From positions 1 through 15,622 of the forward strand of contig DAIEIL010000168.1 of the NCBI GenBank assembly GCA_027352645.1: a stretch of 15,622 nucleotides of DNA, read 5' to 3'. Each line of letters opens with the position of its first letter. The stretch's first letter is position 1. The DNA is from Rhodobiaceae bacterium. Its GTDB lineage: Bacteria; Pseudomonadota; Alphaproteobacteria; Parvibaculales; Parvibaculaceae. The position numbers and the translations under genes were made by a program. The notes beneath the pieces are model-generated. The model was not told the DNA's origin. It saw only the letters and a list, made by a program, of their open reading frames with translations, and made no database searches. Below are positions 6,990 to 13,094 of this stretch, piece after piece.

Positions 6990-7772
6990 ATGGTGGAACG
7001 CAAAGGACGCGTCGAAGGCAAGATGGCCTTCATCACCGGCGGCGCGCAAGGATTGGGCAAGGCGGCGGCGCTGATGCTGGCAAAGGAAGGCGCCAAGGTC
7101 ACTGTTGCCGACATCAACGGGAAGGGCGCTGCGGCCGTCGCCGACGAGATCAACGCGCTTTATCCGGGCAAGGCCTTCGCGGTCTCCCTCGACGTCACGC
7201 GCGAGGATGAGTGGAAGGCGGCGCTCGCCGAGGCGGACAAGGCGATGGGCGGCATCAACGTGCTCTTCAACAATGCCGGCATCGGCGGCGGCACGACGGT
7301 CGAGGACACGGATTTCGAGACCTTCAAGAGAGTGCAGGCGGTCGACGTGGATTCGGTGTTCCTCGGCTGCAAATATGCGATTCCCTACATGGTGCCGCAT
7401 GCGCCGGGCTCGATCATCAATACCTCGTCCATCGCGGGCCTGATCGCTGGCCACAACATGGCCGCCTATAACGCCGCCAAGGCGGGCGTCTGGTTGCTGT
7501 CGAAGTCGGTGGCGCTCCACTGCGCCAAGCGCGGCTACCGCATCCGGTCGAACTCGATCCATCCGACCTTCATCGACACGCCGATCCTCGACGGCATGGC
7601 GCGAGGCATGTCCAGGGAAGAGCTGACCCGCAAGCTCGCCAAGCAGGTGCCGCTCGGCATCATCGGCGAGCCGGACGACATCGCCTATGCGGTCGTTTAT
7701 CTCGCCTCCGACGAGTCGAAATTCATGACTGGCGCCGAGCTCAAGCTCGATGGTGGCATCAGCGCCATGTGA
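6990..7772 (+). CDS. Short-chain dehydrogenase/reductase, NAD-type
   Basis: This is a classical 260-residue SDR. AGGAG (6979-6983) lies 6 bases before the ATG, and one base separates it from the previous stop. The cofactor motif TGGAQGLG is at residues 16-23, and Asp41 at the end of the second strand (VADING) predicts NAD(H) rather than NADP(H). NNAG is at 94-97. The catalytic set is Ser147, Tyr160 and Lys164 (YNAAK) with Asn/Ser support in NTSS (144-147). HPTFIDTP (191-198) occupies the usual PG-x-x-x-T substrate-loop region. Being last in the acyl-CoA operon, it most likely oxidises a 3-hydroxyacyl-CoA or an alicyclic or steroid-like alcohol, which is inferred from context. Family members close to this pattern include cyclopentanol and hydroxysteroid dehydrogenases. 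Confidence 0.92.
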   Translation: MVERKGRVEGKMAFITGGAQGLGKAAALMLAKEGAKVTVADINGKGAAAVADEINALYPGKAFAVSLDVTREDEWKAALAEADKAMGGINVLFNNAGIGGGTTVEDTDFETFKRVQAVDVDSVFLGCKYAIPYMVPHAPGSIINTSSIAGLIAGHNMAAYNAAKAGVWLLSKSVALHCAKRGYRIRSNSIHPTFIDTPILDGMARGMSREELTRKLAKQVPLGIIGEPDDIAYAVVYLASDESKFMTGAELKLDGGISAM

Positions 7773-7806
7773 TGGGCGGGCGGGTGTGCCCTCACTGTGA
7801 CCAAAA

Positions 7807-7840
7807 TGTCCCTCGCCATCGCTTAAGGAGGCGGGGGACA
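7807..7840 (+). terminator. Hairpin after the acyl-CoA operon, possible terminator
   Basis: Eleven paired bases (TGTCCCTCGCC at 7807-7817 with GGCGGGGGACA at 7830-7840, one T-G pair) enclose a 12-base loop. The downstream tail (TAATTT) is short, so efficient intrinsic termination is uncertain. It marks the probable end of the operon, 34 bases after the SDR stop. Confidence 0.4.
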
Positions 7841-7899
7841 TAATTTCGCCTTCAGGCCGCCTTGAAACCGCGCGGCGCGAAGGCAAAACTAATTGAAGC

Positions 7900-8598
7900 A
7901 TGACCAGCCGCGTTCTCATCATCCTCCATCAGGAGCGTTCCAATCCGGGCCGAGTGGCCCAGGAACTTCGCGCTCGGGGCTGCGAACTCGATATTCGCCG
8001 CCCGTCGCTCGGCGATCCCTTGCCCCCGACCATGGATGAGCATTCGGCCGCCGTGATTTTCGGCGGGCCGATGAGCGCCAATGACAATCTTCCCTTCATC
8101 CGTGCCGAGACGGACTGGATCTCCGTACCGCTGAAGGAAGAGAAGCCCTATCTCGGCATCTGTCTCGGCGCGCAGCTCATGGCGAAGACTCTCGGCGCCC
8201 GCGTCTATGGCCGCGAGGACCAGCGCTGCGAGGTCGGCTATTTTCCGATCCGCCCGACCGAACATGGCGAGCATCTCTTCGACGATCCGCAATATGTCTA
8301 TCAATGGCATGGCGAAGGCTTCGATCTGCCGCGCGGCGCGGTGCAGCTTGCGGAGGGCGATGATTTTCCGGTGCAGGCCATGCGTTATGGCAAGTCAGCC
8401 TATGGCATCCAGTTTCATCCCGAACTGACGTCGCTGATGATGAACGCCTGGCTGATTATGGCGCGTCATCGCCTCGGCCAGCCCGGCGCCCAGCCTGACG
8501 AGCATCATCGTATCGGTCGCCTGCAATATGACGCCTCGCTCAAGGCATGGCTGTCGAACTTTCTCGATCACTGGCTTGGCGAAGCCCAGCCCGTCTGA
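7900..8598 (+). CDS. Class I glutamine amidotransferase domain protein
   Basis: This is a 232-residue stand-alone class I (triad) glutamine amidotransferase. The nucleophile elbow is LGICLGAQ (85-92) with Cys88, and the partner dyad is His173-Glu175 in QFHPEL (171-176). FGGPMSAND (54-62) forms the oxyanion strand. The triad is complete, so glutamine hydrolysis to glutamate and ammonia, or a related gamma-glutamyl reaction, is expected. No synthetase domain or recognisable ammonia-acceptor partner is fused or adjacent. This fits the many free-standing GMP-synthase-like amidotransferases of unknown acceptor. The ribosome site is weak (TTGAAG directly before the ATG). It lies 127 bases downstream of the acyl-CoA operon behind a hairpin, so it is probably a separate unit. 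Confidence 0.87.
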   Translation: MTSRVLIILHQERSNPGRVAQELRARGCELDIRRPSLGDPLPPTMDEHSAAVIFGGPMSANDNLPFIRAETDWISVPLKEEKPYLGICLGAQLMAKTLGARVYGREDQRCEVGYFPIRPTEHGEHLFDDPQYVYQWHGEGFDLPRGAVQLAEGDDFPVQAMRYGKSAYGIQFHPELTSLMMNAWLIMARHRLGQPGAQPDEHHRIGRLQYDASLKAWLSNFLDHWLGEAQPV

Positions 8599-8644
8599 TT
8601 TGCGCAGTCATGGCGGCGGCGCTATCGTTGCGGCGAGTTCAGCC

Positions 8645-10147
8645 ATGAAAAGCCATTCCGCTTTACCATTGACGACATCTGCGCTGCGGCGGCTAGCTTT
8701 TCTCGCCGCCCTTGTCGTTGCGCCAACCGCGCAGGCTGCCGATGCCAGCCTTGTAGGCGCGCATTTCGAAGTGCGGATTTCCGATCTTCCCGCGCCTTAT
8801 CAATCGCTCGCCCAATCCGATGCGGCACCCGAGCCCGATCATGTGCCGGTCGAGCAGATCCCTCGCGCGCAAGCGACGCTTCCGAAAGTGCCCCAGGGAT
8901 TCGAAGTCGGCATTTTTGCCGAGGGGCTTTCAGGTCCGCGCGAGATGGCGGCCGCGCCGGGCGGTATCGTCTTCGTTGCGCAGATGCATGAAGGAGAAAT
9001 CGTCGCGCTGCGCGATGCGGATGGCGACGGCGTTGCTGAAACCAGTACGGTCTTTGCGTCCGGTTTCCGCGAACCTTCCGGCATCGCCTATGCGAATGGC
9101 GCGCTCTATGTCGCCGATCGCCGTGCCGTCTGGCGCATCGACTTCGATCCGGCGACATTGAAGGCTGCTCCGCGCATCATGGTCACACGGCCCGGAGCGC
9201 TCGGCAAAGGCGACGGCCACATCACGCGGGAACTTCTCTTCGAGCCGGACGGCAGCCATTTCTTCGTCTCGGTCGGCAGCGAGACAAATGTCGGAGAAGA
9301 CCCCGCACCCAGCGCCTCTATCCAGCTCTTCCGCGCCGATGGGCAAATGCAGGCAAGCGTCGCCACGGGGCTTCGCAATCCGGTTGGCCTCGCATTTTAT
9401 CCGGGAACGGACGATGTTTACACCGTGGTCGATGAGCGTGAAGGGCTCGGCGCGGGGCTGGTGCCCGATTATCTGACACGGGTAAAGCCCGGCAGCTTCT
9501 ACGGCTTTCCCTATGCCTATCTGGGCCCCCATCCCGATCCCCAATTCGGCGATCTCCGGCCCGATCTCGTCGCGGCGACCGAAACGCCGGACATGCTTTT
9601 CGCGCCGCGCTCCGGCCCATTCGGGCTTTTCTTCTGCAAGGGAGAGAGCTTCCCCCCCGATTATCAGGGCGACGCGCTGGTGGCACTGCACGGGTCCTGG
9701 CAGGAAGATGGAAGGCCGCCCGTCCATGGAATCGCAAGAGTACGCTTCCATGACGGCAAGCCGGAGCCGGGCTACGAGATGTTCATGGCGGGATTCGAGG
9801 AAAAGTCCCGGCCCGAGCCCGGCTCGCCGCCGCGCATCTGGGGGCGGCCTGTCTGGCTCGTGGAGGCGGAAGACGGCGCGCTGCTCGTTTCCGATGACGT
9901 TGCGAATGTGATCTGGCGGGTGCGCTGGACGGGGAAGGGCGCGGACGTTGCGTCAGCGGGAGCGCCTGTGGGGCCGTCCACGCCGGAACCGGAGCTGCCC
10001 GACTTCATGGCCATGCCGACCGGCCTTTTCGAGGTGCCGGCGGCGGCTTTCGCAGAGCCTTCAACGGCCCAATTTCCGGGAATGGTGGAGCCGAGCGGGA
10101 TCGAACCGCTGACCTCCTCATTGCGAACGAGGCGCTCTCCCAACTGA
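8645..10147 (+). CDS. Exported PQQ-dependent sugar dehydrogenase-like (sorbosone dehydrogenase-type) beta-propeller
   Basis: The ATG at 8645 gives a 500-residue protein with a good signal peptide (RR at 15-16, hydrophobic core 17-26, cleavage near AQA at 31). An in-frame ATG at 8528 would overlap the amidotransferase gene and hide the signal, so it is rejected. The mature protein resembles the soluble glucose/L-sorbosone dehydrogenase family: blade segments such as DADGDGVAETSTVFASGF (124-141), GKGDGHITRELLFEPDG (187-203), TGLRNPVGLAF (241-251) and GDALVALHGSW (342-352). His192 may correspond to the catalytic base region, but PQQ and calcium binding cannot be confirmed by eye. After about residue 430 comes a Pro/Ala/Glu-rich tail. 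The last 21 codons (480-500) lie antisense to the tRNA-Ala gene, so the C-terminal end is tRNA-derived. The substrate is unknown. Confidence 0.82.
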   Translation: MKSHSALPLTTSALRRLAFLAALVVAPTAQAADASLVGAHFEVRISDLPAPYQSLAQSDAAPEPDHVPVEQIPRAQATLPKVPQGFEVGIFAEGLSGPREMAAAPGGIVFVAQMHEGEIVALRDADGDGVAETSTVFASGFREPSGIAYANGALYVADRRAVWRIDFDPATLKAAPRIMVTRPGALGKGDGHITRELLFEPDGSHFFVSVGSETNVGEDPAPSASIQLFRADGQMQASVATGLRNPVGLAFYPGTDDVYTVVDEREGLGAGLVPDYLTRVKPGSFYGFPYAYLGPHPDPQFGDLRPDLVAATETPDMLFAPRSGPFGLFFCKGESFPPDYQGDALVALHGSWQEDGRPPVHGIARVRFHDGKPEPGYEMFMAGFEEKSRPEPGSPPRIWGRPVWLVEAEDGALLVSDDVANVIWRVRWTGKGADVASAGAPVGPSTPEPELPDFMAMPTGLFEVPAAAFAEPSTAQFPGMVEPSGIEPLTSSLRTRRSPN

Positions 10148-10158
10148 GCTACGGCCCC
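10083..10158 (-). tRNA. tRNA-Ala (anticodon CGC)
   Basis: Read on the minus strand this 76-base gene folds into a full cloverleaf. The acceptor stem GGGGCCG pairs with CGGCTCC (one G-T pair). The D arm is GCTC/GAGC. The anticodon stem CCTCG/TGAGG holds the loop TTCGCAA, giving anticodon CGC for alanine GCG codons. The T arm is AGCGG/CCGCT with loop TTCGATC. The ACCA end is encoded. The plus-strand propeller gene ends inside it. Confidence 0.97.
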
Positions 10159-10172
10159 GGAATTGAGCCGGT

Positions 10173-10201
10173 TCTTTAGGCGGAGCCGCGCCGGGTGTCA
10201 A
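10173..10201 (-). promoter_or_regulatory. Promoter of tRNA-Ala(CGC)
   Basis: On the minus strand a perfect -35 TTGACA (10201-10196) is followed after exactly 17 bases by TAAAGA (10178-10173). The -10 ends 14 bases before the tRNA 5' end, predicting a leader of only about 8 bases. It is the closest match to the sigma70 consensus in the window. Confidence 0.75.
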
Positions 10202-10233
10202 GAGACTGTCGGCATTCAGTTTGAAGGCACGGC

Positions 10234-10262
10234 TTGAACCGGGGAGTGCCGCCCTTTACATC
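10234..10262 (+). promoter_or_regulatory. Candidate promoter for the yggT-DUF167 pair
   Basis: TTGAAC (10234-10239) and TACATC (10257-10262) are separated by 17 bases, about 70 bases upstream of the YggT start. The match to consensus is moderate. The rest of 10159-10333 shows only the divergent tRNA promoter. Confidence 0.3.
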
Positions 10263-10333
10263 TGGTCCGAACCCGCCGAACCCCGGGCAGAAAGCCGCAA
10301 GGCAAGCCCGCCAGCGTCGCAAAGCAGAGGCCC

Positions 10334-10630
10334 ATGCAATCCCTTCTCATCCTGATTACCCAGGTCATCCAGCTCTATACATGGGTCATCATCATCGGTG
10401 CCGTGCTGAGCTGGCTCATCGCCTTCGGCGTGGTCAACACGCATAACCGCTTTGTCTATTCCGTCGTCGATATCATCTACCGGGTGACGGAACCCGCGCT
10501 CAGGCCCATCAGACGCATTCTGCCGGATCTGGGCGGCATCGACATCTCGCCGGTCGTGCTGCTGCTTCTCCTCTATTTCCTCCAGAACCTGATCTGGGAA
10601 ATCTACGGCTCCTACACGGCGAGCTTCTGA
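10334..10630 (+). CDS. YggT family inner-membrane protein
   Basis: This 98-residue protein has two hydrophobic segments, about 4-30 and 72-90. Between them lies the family hallmark VTEPALRPIRRILPDLGG (51-68), followed by the IDISPVVLLLLL run. AGAGG (10326-10330) precedes the ATG closely. YggT proteins are small integral membrane proteins whose precise function is unsettled. E. coli YggT has been linked to osmotic or potassium stress, and homologues (YlmG) sit in cell-division clusters of Gram-positive bacteria and plastids. This single-repeat form is about half the length of E. coli YggT, which is usual in alphaproteobacteria. The DUF167 gene starts 7 bases downstream, a pairing conserved across many bacteria. 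Confidence 0.9.
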   Translation: MQSLLILITQVIQLYTWVIIIGAVLSWLIAFGVVNTHNRFVYSVVDIIYRVTEPALRPIRRILPDLGGIDISPVVLLLLLYFLQNLIWEIYGSYTASF

Positions 10631-10637
10631 GGCTTCC

Positions 10638-10958
10638 ATGGCCTCCCTGCCGCTCCGAAAGCTTGCCGACGGCGTCGCCGTGACCGTCAGGGTGACGCCC
10701 AAGGGTGGCGCGGACCGAATTGACGGGCTGGGAGCCGATGCCGAGGGACGGAGCTTCCTGAAGCTCCGGGTGAAGGACGTGCCCGAAAAGGGCAAGGCCA
10801 ATGCCGCCGTCATCAAGCTCCTTGCCAAGGCATGGGGGTTGGCCCCCCGCGCCGTCGAGATCGCCTCCGGCGATACGGGCCGGGTCAAGACCGTGGTCCT
10901 GCGCGGAGAGGGGCATTACGAGCGGCTGGAAGCCTGGTTCGGCGCATTGCCGGAATAG
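10638..10958 (+). CDS. DUF167 (YggU) family protein
   Basis: This is a 106-residue soluble protein. The family signature is clear: LKLRVKDVPEKGKANAAV (41-58), which corresponds to the conserved V-x-x-P-x-x-G-K-A-N segment, and the preceding strand VAVTVRVTPKGGADRI (13-28). GAGG overlapping the YggT stop (10629-10632) serves as the ribosome site. Structures of the family show a small alpha/beta fold, but no biochemical function is established. Its adjacency to yggT is the usual arrangement and suggests co-translation. The 106-residue length is normal. No catalytic motif is evident. Confidence 0.9.
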   Translation: MASLPLRKLADGVAVTVRVTPKGGADRIDGLGADAEGRSFLKLRVKDVPEKGKANAAVIKLLAKAWGLAPRAVEIASGDTGRVKTVVLRGEGHYERLEAWFGALPE

Positions 10959-11004
10959 GATCATTCCGGCGATCGCATGGGGCTGATCGGGCGCCTGCTA
11001 TTTT

Positions 11005-11053
11005 GAGCGCGATCTGGCCCGAAAACCGGTTCCCACTTTTCGGGATCATGCTT
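11005..11053. repeat. Palindromic Rhizobiales-type intergenic repeat
   Basis: A perfect 8-bp core inverted repeat (CCCGAAAA at 11018-11025 and TTTTCGGG at 11037-11044) encloses CCGGTTCCCAC. Imperfect outer arms GCGCGATC (11007-11014) and GATCATGC (11044-11051) match at 6 of 8 positions. I recall near-identical sequence in many copies between genes of Rhizobiales genomes, but only one copy is visible here. It could also act as a hairpin at the end of the yggT-DUF167 transcript. Confidence 0.6.
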
Positions 11054-11058
11054 ATTAT
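11030..11058 (+). promoter_or_regulatory. Probable promoter of the riboswitch-folD operon
   Basis: TTCCCA (11030-11035) and TATTAT (11053-11058) are spaced by 17 bases. The predicted start near 11065 falls just before the first helix of the riboswitch at 11069, which supports it. The -35 lies within the palindromic repeat. Confidence 0.5.
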
Positions 11059-11065
11059 CCGCCCC

Positions 11066-11141
11066 GTTCTGCGTGACTGGCGAGGCGAGGTGGGCATGAC
11101 CACCGGGAAGCGCAGGAAGATACCGCCGCTCGCCTGGGCAT
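11066..11141 (+). ncRNA. ZTP (pfl) riboswitch upstream of folD
   Basis: The conserved blocks of the pfl motif appear in order: GTGACTGGCG (11073-11082), ACCGGGAAGC (11102-11111) and CCGCTCGCCTGGGCA (11126-11140). The helices fit: CTGCG (11069-11073) pairs with CGCAG (11111-11115), and GGTGG (11089-11093) pairs with CCACC (11100-11104). The pseudoknot GGCG (11079-11082) can pair with CGCC (11131-11134). The class binds ZTP/ZMP, the purine-pathway intermediates that build up when 10-formyl-tetrahydrofolate is short, and normally turns expression on. A likely switch is GGGCA (11136-11140) pairing with TGCCC (11161-11165), which would enclose the folD ribosome site GAGG (11157-11160) and compete with the aptamer. 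The switching mechanism is inference. Confidence 0.93.
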
Positions 11142-11167
11142 CCCCGTCTCAACCATGAGGTGCCCCC

Positions 11168-12073
11168 ATGTCTGCTTCACCGAACAACATCATCGACGGC
11201 AAGACGATCTCGGCCGCCCTGAAGGCGCGCGTCGCGGCGGAAGTCGCCCGGCTGAAGGCCGAGCACGGGCTGACGCCCGGCCTTGCGGTCGTTCTTGTCG
11301 GCAACGATCCGGCGAGCGAGGTCTATGTCCGCAACAAGGGCATCGCGACCGTCGAAGCGGGCATGAACTCCTTCGAATACCGGTTGCCCGCCAATGCGAG
11401 CCAGGACGAGGTTCTCGCCAAGGTGCGCGAGTTGAACGCCGATCCCGCCGTCCACGGCTTCCTCGTGCAGTTCCCCGTGCCCGACCAGATCAGCCAGCAG
11501 GCCGTGATCGACGCCATCGATCCCAACAAGGATGCGGACGGGCTTCATCCGCTCAATGCGGGCAGGCTTGCGAGCGGCCTTCCGGCCATGGTGCCTGCGA
11601 CGCCCGAAGGCTGTGTCATCATGGCGAAGATCGCGGGCGGCGATCTCTCGGGCAAGCATGCCGTCGTGATCGGCCGCTCCAACCTTGTCGGCAAGCCCGT
11701 GGCGCAATTGCTGCTCAAGGAGAACTGCACCGTCACCATCGCGCATAGCCGCTCGCACGATCTGCCCGGCCTTGCGCGTCAGGCCGACATTCTGGTCGCG
11801 GCAGTCGGCCGGCCCAACATGGTGCGCGGCGACTGGGTGAAGCCCGGCGCCATCGTCATCGATGTCGGCATCAACCGCGTGCCTGCGCCTGAGAAGGGCG
11901 AGGGCAAGACGCGCCTTGTCGGCGATGTCGCCTTCGACGAGGCGGCGAAGGTCGCTGGCGCGATCACGCCCGTGCCAGGCGGCGTGGGCCTGATGACGGT
12001 CGCCTGCCTCATGCGCAACGCGGTCATCGCCGCCTGCCGCCAGAACGGCATCGCGCTGCCGAAGGATTTCTGA
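11168..12073 (+). CDS. folD: Bifunctional methylenetetrahydrofolate dehydrogenase/methenyltetrahydrofolate cyclohydrolase
   Basis: This 301-residue enzyme interconverts 5,10-methylene-, 5,10-methenyl- and 10-formyl-tetrahydrofolate in the cytoplasm with NADP. The catalytic Tyr53 and Lys57 are in YVRNK (53-57). Further family blocks are QFPVPDQI (101-108), DPNKDADGLHPLNAGRL (118-134), the cofactor loop GRSNLVGKPVA (169-179) and HSRSHDL (193-199). The C-terminal block reads PGGVGLMT (270-277), where the family usually has PGGVGPMT, so Leu replaces a normally conserved Pro. The length is slightly above the usual 280-300. The ribosome site GAGG (11157-11160) is 7 bases from the ATG and lies within the riboswitch expression platform, so translation should rise when ZTP accumulates. 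It is first of three plus-strand genes. Confidence 0.97.
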   Translation: MSASPNNIIDGKTISAALKARVAAEVARLKAEHGLTPGLAVVLVGNDPASEVYVRNKGIATVEAGMNSFEYRLPANASQDEVLAKVRELNADPAVHGFLVQFPVPDQISQQAVIDAIDPNKDADGLHPLNAGRLASGLPAMVPATPEGCVIMAKIAGGDLSGKHAVVIGRSNLVGKPVAQLLLKENCTVTIAHSRSHDLPGLARQADILVAAVGRPNMVRGDWVKPGAIVIDVGINRVPAPEKGEGKTRLVGDVAFDEAAKVAGAITPVPGGVGLMTVACLMRNAVIAACRQNGIALPKDF

Positions 12074-12083
12074 GGAGCAAGGG

Positions 12084-13094
12084 ATGGAGACGCGCAGGCT
12101 TGGTGAGCTGTGGCCGGTCAGCGCTTTGACGCTGGGCGGCGGTGGCCTCGGACAGATCTGGGGCAAGACCGATCGCGACGAAGCGGTCGCGACGGTTCGT
12201 CTCGCCGTCGATCGTGGCATTACGCTTCTCGATCTCGCGCCGTCCTATGGACGTGGCGAGGCGGAAATGGTGGCGGGCGCTGCCTTCGAGGGCGCGTGGC
12301 CCGAGGGGCTTCGCGTCACGACGAAATGCATTCTCGCCAATCTGCCCGCATCCGAGGTGCATGAGCGTCTTGAGCGCTCGCTGCGCCGCAGCCTCGAAAC
12401 GCTCAGGCGCGAGCAGGTCGATCTTTTCTTCCTGCATTCGAACATCCATCCCGTCGGCTACACCTATTTGAAGAATGCGGAGACGCAGGGCCGCTGGGCG
12501 CTGCCTTGGACGCTCTATGTCGAGGCGGTTGTGCCCGCCTTCGAGCGCCTCAAGGCTCAAGGCCTTATCGGCGACTGGGGCATCACCGGCGTCGGGCTGC
12601 CGCGCATGATCATGGATGCGCTGCGCCATGAGCCGAAACCCGCTGTCGTGCAAGCGGTCGCGAACCTTCTCGATTCCGCGGGCGACATGCGCCGATATGA
12701 AGAGCCGCCGGAGCCGCGCAACATCATCCGTACGGCGAAAAACAATGGCGTCGGCGTCATGGGCATTCGCGCGGTGCAGGCGGGCGCGCTGACCGCGAAG
12801 ATCGACAGGGAACTTCCCGCCAACAGTGCCGAGGTAAGGGATTACGACAAGGCCGCGCCCTATCGCGCGCTTGCGGCGGAACTCGGCGAAGACCCGGCGA
12901 TCCTCGCGCATCGCTATGCGCTGGCGATGGAGGGCGTCGACACGGTGGTGCTCGGGGTCAAGAACCGGCAGGAACTCACCGATATTCTCGATGCCGAGGC
13001 GAAAGGGCCGCTCGATGCGGAGATCGTCCGGCGCATCGACGCGCTCGGCCTCAGGCGGCAGGTGCCGCGCCTTCCGCTTGATGCGCCCCTATGA
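12084..13094 (+). CDS. Aldo/keto reductase
   Basis: This 336-residue protein is an (alpha/beta)8-barrel oxidoreductase of the aldo/keto reductase superfamily. It starts 10 bases after folD with a strong GAGGAGCAAGGG region directly upstream. The catalytic tetrad is complete: Asp50 and Tyr55 (DLAPSY, 50-55), Lys81 (TTK) and His118 (LFFLHSN, 114-120). The C-terminal nucleotide-binding segment VVLGVKNRQEL (288-298) fits NADPH binding. It is probably cytoplasmic and reduces a carbonyl substrate that cannot be named from sequence. The gene is coupled to its neighbours: its TGA overlaps the next ATG as ATGA. Placement in a riboswitch-controlled folD operon is unusual and may reflect shared regulation rather than shared chemistry. 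Confidence 0.92.
   Translation: METRRLGELWPVSALTLGGGGLGQIWGKTDRDEAVATVRLAVDRGITLLDLAPSYGRGEAEMVAGAAFEGAWPEGLRVTTKCILANLPASEVHERLERSLRRSLETLRREQVDLFFLHSNIHPVGYTYLKNAETQGRWALPWTLYVEAVVPAFERLKAQGLIGDWGITGVGLPRMIMDALRHEPKPAVVQAVANLLDSAGDMRRYEEPPEPRNIIRTAKNNGVGVMGIRAVQAGALTAKIDRELPANSAEVRDYDKAAPYRALAAELGEDPAILAHRYALAMEGVDTVVLGVKNRQELTDILDAEAKGPLDAEIVRRIDALGLRRQVPRLPLDAPL

Noticed and set aside
10083..10158. tRNA-Ala as an integration site of a mobile element
   Set aside because: No integrase, no direct repeat of the tRNA 3' end, and the flanking genes are ordinary chromosomal genes.
11005..11053. CRISPR repeat or insertion-sequence end
   Set aside because: Only a single copy, no regularly spaced repeats and no transposase; it fits a dispersed intergenic palindrome better.
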